The notes under the pieces are model-generated. The model was not told where the DNA came from. It saw only the letters and a list, made by a program, of their open reading frames with translations, and did not search any database. A program made the translations under genes and the position numbers. Of a DNA stretch of 64,000 bases, positions 1 to 20,200 are shown in pieces. The stretch spans positions 31,759,723 to 31,823,722 of the forward strand of contig CAMZMU010000027.1 in assembly GCA_947311845.1 (NCBI GenBank), given 5' to 3'. Source of the stretch: Poa pratensis. Its lineage: Eukaryota > Streptophyta > Magnoliopsida > Poales > Poaceae. Positions within the stretch are counted from its first letter, which is position 1, and each line of letters opens with the position of its first letter.

Positions 1-506
1 TTTAAATGTTATTACTGCAGACTAGCAGAGCGGCTTTGCCTATGAGAACTGATGCCTAATATCAACACCACGAACATTCTCTTAGTCGTGCAACTGTAGT
101 AATAGCTAAATTTGTATATGTACTGCACAATTATGATGATAGTATAGTATCAGTATGATACTAGAAGTATATTATATAGCACACAAGTACGTTCAAGTTC
201 AAGAAGTATTGTATGCATGTAGGAGTACAATATGCGCTGTGCTAGCAATGCTACATCCATGAACTTCATTTATTCTACTCACAACCAAAATTAGAAAGGT
301 GAAACAAGCCAATGATCCCAGCAGACCAGGCAGGCAACAGAGTAGAGGAAAAGCAGTGATAGGACAATGAGATGGTCAAGAACTCATTGACAGCAAGAAG
401 CTGGACAGGCATCGGGCTCGAAGTCAGGGAGGGTGAACAAGTGGAGAATTGGGAGGAGTGCAGGCTATCAGAATAGGATTGACTAACAACAATAAGAAAG
501 ATAAGT

Positions 507-607
507 ACTCCCTCCGATCCGAAAAAAACGGTCGGGAGTACAGCTATTCAATCGTACTAGCCAAGCTATTTCCTGCGAATCTTAAATCGGATCCGAGGGA
601 GTACTAG
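507..607. mobile_element. Stowaway-type MITE (~100 bp)
   Basis: Both ends carry the inverted CTCCCTCCGATCCG / CGGATCCGAGGGAG motif flanked by TA, which is the Stowaway (Tc1/mariner) terminal signature. It lies 3' of the last visible UBP12 exon, in an intron of that gene. Confidence 0.8.
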
Positions 608-871
608 TGTTCGAGGTCCTGCAACTACAACAAACACGGACAAGTGAGGAGCAGAATGAATGTGCAGTCACACTAGACATGGCCAGCCCCTAACATGACT
701 GCTTGCTGATGGAACACAACTGCACGAAGTCATGAACCTTCTTACCACAAGGACACCAAAACGATGTCTGATACCCCTAATATACAAAAAGCACCTGTAT
801 CTGTTCACAATATATCTATCTATCATCCTTGTTAATATCCAGCAACAGGGCTATCCAGTGAGAATAATTAC

Positions 872-10227
<9,356 letters not shown>

Positions 10228-10437
10228 GTGCGGCGGCGACGGGCGGGCGTAGGATCGGGCCGCGGCGGCGATCGCTGCGGGGAATACGGGGATTTGGGAG
10301 GGAGGGGGGCTAGGGTTTAGGGAGAGGCGAGGGGAGAAAGGGGAGGGGGAGACGAACACGAAGGGCGACGGAGGGAAAAAACAGGATGGGAGGGAGGGAG
10401 CGCGTGGCTTTGCGGGTTTTCCAGTGTCAACTGTCAA
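10228..10437 (-). promoter_or_regulatory. 5' leader and GC-rich proximal promoter of the UBP12-like gene
   Basis: The stretch just upstream of the MTMVTP start is very GC-rich and, on the sense strand, rich in CTCCC and CCCTCC pyrimidine tracts. This is typical of grass 5' leaders. Coding exon 1 is only 30 nt long and ends at a GAG/GTAAAC donor. No TATA box was picked out with confidence, so the transcription start is unknown. Confidence 0.45.
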
Positions 10438-10539
10438 GGGCAGAAGAACCCGGGGCGGCGGCTTTAATCAAGGGAGAGCGCTAGGCGTCCTGCACGACAC
10501 GTGTCTTTCTCACTGACTCTAAAATCTCACCAAATCGCG

Positions 10540-11310
10540 ACTGAACCAAAAATGGTTCGAACGTAATAAGAAGGTTATGCTATTGCAGCAAAAATCCAAT
10601 TTCAACCAAAAATCCCCGCAAATGGTTCATTGAAGTAAAAACGGTTCGCGCGTAATAAGATTTTTGTGCTATTGTAGCAAAATGTCTCAGTTTTCACCAA
10701 AAATCTCGTAAATGTTTCTACGAAGCAAAAACGGGTTGTTTGTAACACGAATTTTGTACTATTGTAGCAAAACTCTAATTTTCTCTCAAATCTCACAAAA
10801 TTCTTCTACGGAACAAAAAGTTTCATTCGTATCATTTTTTTTTTGTGTTGCTCGTAACAAATGATTCTATGGAGAAAAAAGTTATATTTGTAGCATCGCC
10901 AGCTCGCACTATCCTAGATGCTTTTAGGGAGAAAACCGCGCGGCGTCAGTAACATCGCGCCCGCACCTGGTAGCATCGTCGGTAGCAATGACATGCGTCG
11001 TCGGTAGCAACGTCGTCCACACCTGGTAGCATCGCCGACTCGTCGGTAGCAATGACATGCGCCGTTGGTAGCATCACGTCGGTAGCAATGACATGCGCCG
11101 TTCGTAGCATCACCGGCTCGTCGGTAGCGTCCGCTCGTTGCATTACCGGATACCGGCGGTAGCATTGTCAGTTCAAGAGTAGCAAATTTCTGTGCTATTG
11201 TAGCAAAACTTCGCAAATTTTGTGCTATTGTAGCAAAACAATTTATACTATTGTAGCAAAATAACAAATCTTTGGTAGCAAAATTTCGTGCTGTTGTAGC
11301 AAAAATAACA
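10540..11310. repeat. Degenerate GTAGCAAAA / GGTAGCA-type repeat array, part 1
   Basis: A non-coding stretch of short degenerate units. At 10570-11320 the words are CTATTGTAGCAAAA, AAAAATCTC and GTAACA. From 10940 they turn into GTCGGTAGCAATGACATGCG units. Spacing and sequence of the units vary, unlike a satellite or CRISPR. The reading frames seen here are by-products of the repeat. The family is not recognised. Confidence 0.6.
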
Positions 11311-12010
11311 AAACTTTGGTAGTAAAACTTTGCATCAGTCGTCGTTTATGGCAGCACGACCCCGCTCTCTCGTAGCAAGGGCGAACGCATTGGAGGCATC
11401 GCCTCGACGCGTCGCCGCCACCATGACAGCACCACTACCGGTCCATGGCAGCACCGCCGCTACGACGGCAGCACCGCCTCCGGGCCATGGCAGCATCGCG
11501 CCACCACGACAGCAGCAACGACGCCCTAGGTTGAATCGTAGCATTGTTGGATACCGTCGGTAGCATCGTTGGCTCGATCGTAGCATTGCCAGGTACCAAC
11601 GGTAGCATCGTTGGCTCGTCGGTAGCAATGTCATGCGCCGTCGATAGCAACGCACTGAGCCGTCGGTAGCAACGCTGCGTGCCGTCGGTAGCAACTCGCG
11701 CGCCCCCGTTAGCATCGCCAGATCATCGGTAGCGATGTCATGCGTCGTCGGTAACAACGCAGGACGTCGGTACCATCCGCTTGCGGCATCACCGTCGTCG
11801 CCGGTGATAGCAGCGCCCTCGCTGCCTCGCAGCACCCGACCTTTGCCTGTGGTAGCACCGGAGAACTCGCCGGAGATCTCATAAAAACAAATATTTTGCT
11901 ACAACCCTTTTCAAAAATTGCACCACACTGAAAATTTGCAACATCTCGTAAAGAAAATTTGCAGCATGTGAAAAAAAGAAATTTGCTACAACAATTATGT
12001 GAACTTGCAT
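11311..12010. repeat. Degenerate GTAGCA-type repeat array, part 2
   Basis: Continuation with units such as CGTCGGTAGCAACGC and GTAGCATCGTTGGCTCG, interrupted by a GC-rich CAGCACCGCC segment. It ends in TTGCTACAAC-type words at 11890-11990. Nothing gene-like is supported. Confidence 0.55.
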
Positions 12011-12660
12011 TAAAAGAGGAATTTGTTTGCTACCTGCGAGGCATGACTAGACAAGGGCATGTCCTCTGTCCAGGAGCTCTGTACGGGAGCTCACAGGGCA
12101 TCCCATGGCCACCCGCAGCTGCCTGCGACAGCGGTATGAGGGCCCTACATTAGTGGTGGGGCGTCGTACTTTCAGCTTAATGGAAGACAACGGTGAGAGT
12201 CGGGGACAGCTCGGGAGGGGGCGGGGCCGCCGGTGATCTTCGCAGCGACGCTTGGGCGATGGTGGTGCGTGTAGCCAGGGGATGGCTCGCCGGCGTGGGG
12301 AATTTAGAGAAAGGGGCAGGCCGGGAGTGGGCGCGCAGTGAAGGAGCTAGGCCGGGGGCGGGGTGCGCGGCGATGAAGGTAGGCCGGGGGCGAGGGGCGC
12401 GGCGGAGGAGGTAGGCCAGGCCGTCCGTGGGCGCGCCCGAGAAGGCAATCGGTGGCGGGGCTGCCTGCTTTGTTTGGATCAGCTGGTGCGGAGTCGAGAC
12501 GAGAGAGACGGGAGGGGATAAGGTCCGTGGGTGGACTCACAGCCGCACGATCAGAAGCCATCCGACGGCGCGCAAGCAGGAGGATGGATAGCGAGAGATC
12601 CCCCGGGGGAACAGAAGGGTTTCCCTTAATCAAGGGGTTGTGCGGTTATCTCGGTGGACT
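12011..12660. other. GC-rich intergenic DNA, no gene supported
   Basis: Open frames exist on both strands, but they overlap each other and reflect GGC/GCC composition. No family motif, plausible start context or splice pattern was found. Confidence 0.5.
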
Positions 12661-12734
12661 CGTGTAGGCGGAGGAGACGACAAAATGGGGTTTTCTGGTT
12701 CCGAGTCGTGTGTTCTTGTGGCGTATTTGGTAGT

Positions 12735-12990
12735 TTATGAAGTACCCCAAACAGAATCTGTGGCGCAAAAAACGCTCGTTTGGTTGCCTGGGCCAGTCAC
12801 GAGTTCTTGTATTCGCACGGAACTTAAAACACGTTAAGTCTGGTTGAGGAGTAACGACCGGAGTACTTAAACAGGACTTGCGGTGCGAAAAACGCTCGTT
12901 TGGTTGCGTGGGCCATCCACGTTCCTGCATGCGCACGAAACTTAAAACACGTTGAGTCTGGCTGAGGAGGAACGACCGAATCGGACGTTT
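12735..12990. repeat. Tandem duplication of ~120 bp
   Basis: Two diverged copies share AAAACGCTCGTTTGGTTGC, GGAACTTAAAACACGTT / GAAACTTAAAACACGTT and CTGAGGAGGAACGACCG / TTGAGGAGTAACGACCG. It is intergenic. Confidence 0.8.
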
Positions 12991-12999
12991 TTCCAGGGC

Positions 13000-14380
13000 C
13001 AGGCCGAGTCGAGCCACGTGTGTCGTGCAATTGCACGCGTTGGTAAGCGCGGGAGACGCGGCGGTTCGGGTTAACTCCCCCACTCCGTCACCACCCACAC
13101 ACTCTTTCTCTCTCACTCGTCTCAACTTCTCCGCCCCCTTCCTCAACGCCGCACCGCCCCTCGGAATGGCGGGCCCTCATCCGCCCCCCTCCCTGATGAG
13201 GACCCACACTCCCAGTGGGTGAAGAATTTTTTGGTGCAGGATGTCGCCGGAGGAGTTCCGCCGCCATTTCCACGTGCCCAACCCCATATGTCACCCGAGG
13301 CCATCATCGGTCACGGCAACGGCCGCCGCATCGATGGATGGGCCACCCACGGCCACTACAACACTTTTGTCGAGCTGACATCGATGGAAACGAATACTTT
13401 ACGCACGTGGTATTCCACGTCTCAACTAGACGTTATGTCGAGCCGGAGGTGGGCCCATGTGTCAGTTATGGGACTCGCACCTTGCTGTCACATTATTTTA
13501 TTTTACTATTAATTTGTTTTATATGTATCCAAAAAATAATATATACATAGTCCCATGTTATTTGTCCTCCTATCTAGGTCCCGCATGTCAGGCAGGGCCC
13601 CATCATTTCGAGCATGCGCTTCCGCGTGTGCAGCATAAAGGACCTTGGGCCAGATCATTGGGGTTAAAAGGGCGAAAACTACGAAATAAGATGTCTTGGC
13701 CCAGGTTCTGTACATGACACATATTCTTTGTGGGGTGTAGAAAGTGGGTCATACTCTTCGTGAGGGTGGAGAGAATCGGCCATATTATTCATGGGCGTGG
13801 GAAGAATCAGCCATATTGGCATGCCTGCTAAATCGTTTGCGATCGGCCCACCTAGAATGCATACATATTGGGACCTTGGCTGACGCTATTAAATAAGAAT
13901 TTTGGACGGAAGGAACTTTATAGGATTGGAGTTGGCTTTGTCCTATTTGTAAGTACTAGCTGAATGCCCGTCCGTTGCCACGGGTTTTCAAAAAAAATCC
14001 TGTTAAATATGTCGACATGATGCACATAAATTTAAATGAAAATGCCATGGAGCCGAGAGAAGAAGCATGTAGGGTTGCTAGAGATCGAACACACAAGAGG
14101 CCTACGAAATATCAGGAATAACGATGCGCAAGATGAACAATTGTTTGTCTTGCTTGAATTTCATCTTGAATGGATACCCGATACGCCGCAACTGCAAAAT
14201 ACCTGGCTGCAAATGGATCAGAGACGGACATCGCTAAAAAAAACTCAAATCGGTCAGTCATGTTGGGCCGACAGCAACGGACAGCTTCAGTTCAGTTGGC
14301 GCGTTGGGTTGGCCCTAGAGCGAAAAGTGGGGTCCGGCTAGAGATCCTCTTAAGCCCCACCCACCCGGGCACCCGGCCAA
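13000..14380. other. Intergenic DNA without recognised gene
   Basis: Mixed-composition sequence. At about 13960-13995 it has GAATGCCCGTCCGTTGCCACG, a phrase often met at the edge of grass transposons. I see no conserved coding frame. Confidence 0.45.
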
Positions 14381-14384
14381 CGCA

Positions 14385-16968
14385 GGCTCTCTCAGGCCAT
14401 CTCCAGCCGTCCCCCCAGAGCCCCCCCAGGAGGCCTTTTTTGCGCCGGCGGTAACGAAAATCCACCAGCCGGCCCCCCAGAAGTCGATTTGGCGCCGGTT
14501 TTCGTGCCGTTTCGCGCCGGCGAACCCAGCCCAACCCCAGCCTGCTGGGTTCGGCCTGGGGGGGGGGCAAAAGGCGTCCGCGGGCCAGGCTTGTCAGCGA
14601 GGGAAGGCGATTTCCCTCCATAATTTGGCCGTTCCCTCCATTCCCTCCCCCCCCCCCCACATATACCTCTCCCCCGCCCCGTTCCCGCCATCTGCACAGA
14701 TCTGGCCGCCATGGCTCCCGCCCGATTCACAGGCCCCCGCGCCGTCGCCGCCTCCTCCTCCGCCTCCATGGTCGGCGCCTCCATGATCGTCAAGAAGCCG
14801 CGGAAGCCGAGGGCGCCGAAGGAGAAGCCGCCGGGCATGAGCAGGGCCGACTGGATCGCCGAGGAGGCGCGCCTGAAACAAGAGAACCTTCAGCGCCGGA
14901 CGAGGGAGAAGACGCAGCGGCAGAGGGAGCTGTCCGCGCACCTGGCGGCGGAGGCCGAGGCCCAGGCCGTCGACGAGGAGGTCGTCGACGAGGAAGAAGA
15001 GGTGGAGGAGCTGGAGGAGCCGCCAACTCCGGCGCCGGCCAAGCGCAGGGTCGCGGGCGTCTCTCCTCGTCCTCCTCCGCAGTTCGCCGGCTGGAGCCAG
15101 AACTCCGTCCCCTCGCCGTCGCCGCGCTGGATCGCGCCCCCCAGTACTCCCCCGGGTACGCCGACGAGCATGGTGGCTTCAACCCCAACACCACCTTCCC
15201 CCACCATGCGCCGATGATGTATGTCGGCTCCCCGGGCTACGCAACTTCGCTATTGCTGCGCCGTTCCCTCCCCTTCGCCGCGCAGTCCCTGTTGGGCCAA
15301 GATACCGGCCCCTTCATGGAGGAGATCATCACCACCGGCTCCGTGGCGGCGGCGGCGTGCTCGGGCTTCCTCTCGTAGGGCGGTGTGGAGTTCTTCTCGC
15401 GGGGCGGCGGGGATTACGGTCAAGGTGCGTCTGGCGCCGGCACAGAGGAGGCGGAGGCGGAGGCGGAAGCAGAAGAAGGAGATGCGACGGCGCCTACGCT
15501 GGAAGAGGACCCGGCCAATGATGGCGGAGGAGGCCGCCGTCCCAGGAAGGGGCCGACCAAGACGGCGCCGAAGCCGCCCGTCGAGCCGCGCATCAAGTGG
15601 TCGTGCAGGGAGGATATCCTACTCGTCGAGTCATGGAAGGTGGTCAGCTGCGACTCGATCGTCGGCGCGAACCAGGCCCTAGACAACTATTGGAAGCGTG
15701 TCAAGACGGAGTACGACGAGCGCCGGATGATCGACCTGGACTACGCCTCTTGCGTCATCAATCGCGGCCAGAAGGCCATGGCCAACCATTGGCAGAACAT
15801 CCAGGCCGCCTGCAACAAGTGGCACGGCATACAAGAGGAGGTGGCGCACAGGCCGAAGAGCGGCGCCAACCGCGAGATGGAGGTGAGAATTTTCGCCGTG
15901 ATTCCTTTCTTTGCGCCGCCGTGTAGCTCATTTGTGTCGGTTCTGCCGCCGTGTAGATCGTCCGGATGCTCGAGGCGTACAAGGAGGATGAGAAGACCGA
16001 CTTCAAGTACCTCCACGTCTTCGTCGTTATCGAGGGGTGCGAGAAGTGGGCGGAGACACGCCGTGGGCTCGGCAAGGGCAAGGAGTACGTCCCGGGCGCT
16101 GGTGCGTCTGATGCGTCTGATGGCCGTCCACCGATGGGTCACAAGAAAGCCAAGGCAGCGAGGGACGCCGAGCCGGCAGCGGCAAAGCTCCAGGCGTCCA
16201 TCCAGGCCTGTCTCGCCGACGCAAAGGCAAACGCCGGCAAGAGGGAGGACATCACCGCGAAGAGGTGGTCGGCGCTCATGGCCAACTCCAAGGTCAAGAT
16301 CGAGCTCCTCAGGACCGGCACCGTGGCGAAGAAGAGGAACCACGACCTCGCCTTCCTCACGGGGGCCGATCCGGACGCGATGGACCCCGAGCTGAGGACA
16401 TGGTACATGGCGCAGCGCCGGCTCATCCTCAGCGACATCAGCACGGCTCCGTCGGACACTACCTACGGCACCCCGACGAAGACGACCGAGACGAGCTTGG
16501 CCAGTCCAGCCGAGACACCGCCTGCCCAGCCTCCGTCCACGGCGCAGATCGACCTGGACGCCGCCGACACTGCTGCCCCGAGCTCTGCGCCGGCTCCGAC
16601 CACCACGCCGATCGACCTGGGCACCGCCGACACTGCTGTGCCGTCGCCGGCCTCTATCTGATCTGTGCATCAGCAGAACGCTACATGTGGCCGTGGATCG
16701 CCCGACTGTGGCTTGATCGAGACTCTTTGATCGCCCAACTGTGGCGTTTTTTGTAATATTGCCCAACTGTGGCTGCCGTGATCGCCGAACTCGGGCTATA
16801 TTTTGGGGGCGGGAAGAAGGCGTTTCAAATGATATGAACTGTGGCGTTTCCTGGGCCGCCGAACGGCAGGTGAGTTCGCCCCCAGGTTTTGGAGATGGCC
16901 GGCGCTAAGACAAAAAGGCGCCGGATCGAAACCTGGGGGGCCGAACGGCTGGAGATGCCCTCACACAC
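14385..16968. mobile_element. Non-autonomous PIF/Harbinger-type element, ~2.6 kb
   Basis: The ends form inverted repeats: CCATCTCCAGCCGTCCCCCC on the left and a right end whose reverse complement begins GGGCATCTCCAGCCGTTCGG. The (G)GGCATCTCCA start is typical of grass PIF/Harbinger and Tourist elements. The interior carries only the Myb/SANT-like accessory gene. No DDE transposase frame was seen, so movement would need a transposase in trans. Confidence 0.72.
14711..16661 (+). pseudogene. Broken Myb/SANT-like (NAM-associated) accessory protein gene of a PIF/Harbinger element
   Basis: The start (MAPARFTGPRAVAASSSASM, then KKPRKPRAPKEKPPGM) and the later SANT-like block (KWSCREDILLVESW, DNYWKRVKTEYDERR, NHWQNIQAACNKWHG) match the ORF1-type protein that accompanies Harbinger transposases. 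The frame changes near 15150, and an in-frame TAG at 15376-15378 interrupts the second part. After the Myb-like exon ends at about 15881, an intron of about 75 nt leads to the C-terminal part (from about 15956: MLEAYKEDEKTDFKYLHVF) with an alpha-helical region and a Pro/Ala-rich tail. A functional protein is unlikely. The related intact proteins bind DNA and help the transposase. Confidence 0.75.
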
Positions 16969-17640
16969 CAATTTTGGGGGGTTCGCGGCGGCCGGACGGG
17001 ACTGCTCTCTTCCCCTACCACCTACTTCCGGCATCAGTGAGCATCCGCATCGCCGGCAACCTCCAGTACCGCGCCTCAGCCACGCCTCGCCGCTGGTTCG
17101 TACCTCTCTCGGCATAGCAATCCAAGGCTCCCTCCTCTCCGTTTCCCTCCAAAGAGATTTCTTTGAAAGGAAAAGAAAATTCAATTTTTGGGCGTTTAAA
17201 TAAGTAGCAAAATTCAGAGTTGTCAGTTTTTCGCCGCAGTGCGTAGTATTCAGTTTTTCGCCTTCATTTTTTAGCATGCTTCGTTTCATGTTTGCCAAAG
17301 CTTGCCTTTTGGTCTTCCGTCCGAGCACTCAGGGTATTCAAAACCCCCAAATTTCGAGCGACCTTTTTTTAACAGAAAAGGATGATTTTTGACAGCTTGG
17401 AAGTAGTAATAAGCAGCAAGATCTAAAATTAGCATGAACATTGGTTGTTTTTTTCGCAAGTTTTCATTTTTTGCTAAGCCTCACTTGATTATTTGTGTTT
17501 TTTTCAGTCGAGATGGCCACGCGAGCCCCTCCCAACGAGTTTTCGGGTCATTTGTGAAAGTGGATCTTGCGGAAGTGCAGATCTTCGATTTTTTTTCATC
17601 ATGGCCACGCCAAGGTCTGGGGCGCTTAATGACCTTCTCA
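16969..17640. other. Intergenic DNA, no gene recognised
   Basis: AT-rich from 17160 with T-tracts and no supported coding frame. The GC-rich first 150 bp follow the Harbinger right end. Confidence 0.45.
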
Positions 17641-17649
17641 TATGGACGA

Positions 17650-18290
17650 GGCGAAAATCCTCCCAGAGAACAAGGTTAGGTTGACTCTGGACGTCTCCTC
17701 TCTCCCGCTACTGTTTGAGAGAGGCGATTTTCCCCCCGCTCGCAGATCCACCTCCGCACCGTCGATCCGCCGGATCCCCCGTCCTCTGTCGGCCGCTCCG
17801 GCGGCGGGAGGGCGGGGGATCTCCGTCTCACGGTTGTAGATAGGGTAGGGTTTGAGGGCTCGGCTTCCGGCGGCGCAGTGGAGGAGGTTGGGTCACCGGC
17901 GGCGTTTTTGGTGCAGGTGCGTGCTTCCTCCAACGGTGGAGCTCGATGGAGCTCCGCGGTGATGTTCCTGCTACCTTCGCTCCATGGGATCTCCGGATCT
18001 GCTGGGAGCGCTTTCCCCGTCCTGGATCCCGCGTGGCGGCGGGTCTGGGTTGACGATCTCGGTGCTGACGGTGGTGGTGCAAGCGGTGCTGCTGCTGAAG
18101 ATGGGTGGTGGCCCTCCGGGGCCCGAGGCTTGAAGATTTCCCGTCCACCGGGGGACTGCTTCCGTTCCAGAGTTTCCGGGAAGCAGCGGCGGCGGCGCAT
18201 CTTCGCCACGGCCTCTTCGACGGCGACATCGACGCAGGAGGACTTGAGTGTATTTTTAATCTTTCTGAAGGTCCTTTCTGTCTACTTGCT
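17650..18290 (+). mobile_element. Retroposon-like GC-rich segment upstream of the protease-like frame
   Basis: GC-rich sequence ending in GAGTGTATTTTTAATCTTTC and GGTCCTTTCTG. Similar wording (a TTTTT-rich phrase followed by GGTCCTTTCTG) is common at 3' ends of grass LINE-like retroposons. It may therefore be a retroposon tail that now supplies leader or N-terminal sequence to the frame at 18105. The assignment is from memory. Confidence 0.35.
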
Positions 18291-19082
18291 GTAACCACTG
18301 GATGTACCTCGCAAAAAAAAAACAAAAGAAAGGTTGAGCATACAAAGAACAGAGCTATGACAGGTTGGGTAGTTGATGAGGGAGAAGACGATCTCAAGAT
18401 AATGACCTGTGCGCACCTCATTGATCATGTGTTCAGTGCAAAGAAAACCATTTCAGTGGAGGATGTCAACAAGCTGTTTCTGGTTCGAGTGGTATGTGAC
18501 CACGCTGAGGTTGATTTTGTTGCAAGGAGAAGAAGAAACAGGGCATACAGTGTGGCGACTGTTGTGGACATCGACTGTGCGAATGACACTTTACTCCTTG
18601 AGATACCAAAGGCTGATGTTTCACTCTCTGTTAGTGGAGTAGGAATTCCACGAGTTTGTCTCAGTCCACATCTGCCCATACGCCAGGGCTTGATCCCGGA
18701 AGAACAGGACGGATGTTTCATGATTTACTGGCCTGCAGAGAAGCATTTAACGTCCGTTGGAGGTTGGGTTACCCATTGCTCAAGGACCATCAAAGCTATG
18801 CCTGGCAATAACCTAAATGGCTACTCCATGAAGTTACTCCAAGGTGACATTCGCAGTGAACCAGGTTGCTCTGGATCTCCACTCCTTAATGGACAGGGTG
18901 AGGTCATCGCTATGTTACATGGCGGGGACGTGCAGCATTCGTACTTCGTGAGCATGGAAGACCTTTCACGGTTCCTGAGGAACAATGAAGTGCCATGGAG
19001 GCTTGAAAGTGAGAACAAAATGACTTTTTTCTGCGTCAATCAAGGATGGATCTTATATGTTCTGGAAAGGAAAACTCTGTGA
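18105..19082 (+). CDS. Trypsin/HtrA-like serine protease domain protein, triad retained
   Basis: A 325-residue open frame in which the protease-like part starts near residue 58. It shows TGWVVDEG then TCAHLID (His104), CANDTLLLEI (Asp161) and GCSGSPLLNGQGEVIAMLHG (Ser256), the order and spacing of a chymotrypsin-fold catalytic triad. No PDZ domain follows and there is no clear signal peptide. Grass genomes carry many such uncharacterised HtrA-like genes. The true start is uncertain: the first ~50 residues come from a retroposon-like stretch, and a start at Met85 (MTGWVV) would lose a strand. A second, degenerate family member follows in the same direction at 23250. Protease activity is inferred only from motifs. 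Confidence 0.7.
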   Translation: MVALRGPRLEDFPSTGGLLPFQSFREAAAAAHLRHGLFDGDIDAGGLECIFNLSEGPFCLLAVTTGCTSQKKNKRKVEHTKNRAMTGWVVDEGEDDLKIMTCAHLIDHVFSAKKTISVEDVNKLFLVRVVCDHAEVDFVARRRRNRAYSVATVVDIDCANDTLLLEIPKADVSLSVSGVGIPRVCLSPHLPIRQGLIPEEQDGCFMIYWPAEKHLTSVGGWVTHCSRTIKAMPGNNLNGYSMKLLQGDIRSEPGCSGSPLLNGQGEVIAMLHGGDVQHSYFVSMEDLSRFLRNNEVPWRLESENKMTFFCVNQGWILYVLERKTL

Positions 19083-19602
19083 CTGCTCTTGCATCTTGGA
19101 AATGCTGAATGCTTAACTGTGTTTTGAGTTATGTATGTTCATTGAAACATCGGTGTATGTCTTGTACTTTCAGAAATGTGAGCTGAATATTTATGATGCT
19201 TATGGTATCCTGTTTGTTTAATCTTATATGTCTTTTATGCTCTATTCTTTGACCAACAAGGCCGGACAACTTTCTCTGTCAGTGTGTATAGCCTGTCTAA
19301 TCTTCCATGTTTTTTCTTTTGCTTCTTTAGCCTTGTAGAATAATTTGTGTAGCTGTTTCATTTTTGACTGTCATATACTGGCACTCCCGCTAGTGGTCCT
19401 AAGGCAAAAGGAACACTATTTCTCTGGACTTGAAGGATTTTGCACCTAATTTGCTCATTTTAGCTTAGCATTATTCTGAATTATTGGCACAAATGACAGC
19501 CTTCTTGCATGGTAAGAGCATAAATTTCCTTTTCCAACTTTTCTCCTGGAATTCATGTTATAACTGTTCTCTCTAAAATAATTCTGTTTTCTGAACTTGC
19601 AG
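19083..19602. other. 3' flank of the protease-like gene; no gene recognised
   Basis: AT-rich DNA with no supported coding frame; it probably contains the 3' UTR and terminator of the upstream gene. Confidence 0.4.
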
Positions 19603-20200
19603 GCAAGACAAGCTTTTACAGCAGAGCAAGTACACAACGCAACATAGGTTGCAATTAATAGTAACAAGGCCGTCTTATAAAGCCTGAGGAACAAACTCAA
19701 AGTACATTTTGATGGGAAGCGTTTCTCCTACAAGGTATATGCATTTTTTATTATAATTTTGTTAGGGAAGTCAACAAATTAATACCTTGATAATAAACAT
19801 AACATATTCGTGGAAAAGACACCAATTTGTTAAACCCCTGACCAAACTGCATTCTCTCACTAAACACTCAAGGAACACAACCACACTTGATCATGGCTAG
19901 CACAAACTCTTTTTAAAATGTCAGTCCAATATTTTAACAGATTATGCTGAAACTAATATTGTATAATTCATCTTGTTGGCAAGTGAATCTTCAGGGTGAG
20001 ATCCCTTTTTACTAATGAAGTTTTCACTTAATATGCTCAAGAGTTTAGTACTCCTTACAGTTGTTCACCTCACTCATTTTATGTTGCATATTGACCTGCT
20101 GTTTGTACTTATGCAGTCCAAGCATGATTCGAATGGAAAAGATCATCTGCTTTATTTTATTAGAAAGTATCTGGAGGGTCTTCCTGTCGTGGAGGCCAAG
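19603..20200 (+). pseudogene. Fragment of TFIIE-beta (general transcription factor) gene, two exons
   Basis: Two exon remnants keep splice sites and phase. The first, 19603-19734, reads ARQAFTAEQVHNAT, then SLRNKLKVHFDGKRFSYK before a GTATAT donor. The second, 20117-20200, follows a TGCAG acceptor and reads SKHDSNGKDHLLYFIRKY, then GLPVVEAK. This matches the central winged-helix part of plant TFIIE-beta as I recall it. Two in-frame stops (TAG 19645-19647, TAA 19678-19680) break the first exon, and no further TFIIE-beta exons were found. Retained introns show it came from a DNA-level duplication, not a processed transcript. Confidence 0.7.

Noticed and set aside
10940..11800. CRISPR-like array
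   Set aside because: Units vary in length and sequence and have no constant spacers. The window is a plant nuclear genome.
14170..14454. Small plus-strand gene before the Harbinger element
   Set aside because: The frame crosses the element's left TIR and has no recognisable motif.
15741..16766. 341-codon minus-strand open frame
   Set aside because: It is antisense to the Myb/SANT-like gene of the Harbinger element. Its Arg/Gly-rich composition is a by-product of GC-rich coding DNA on the other strand.
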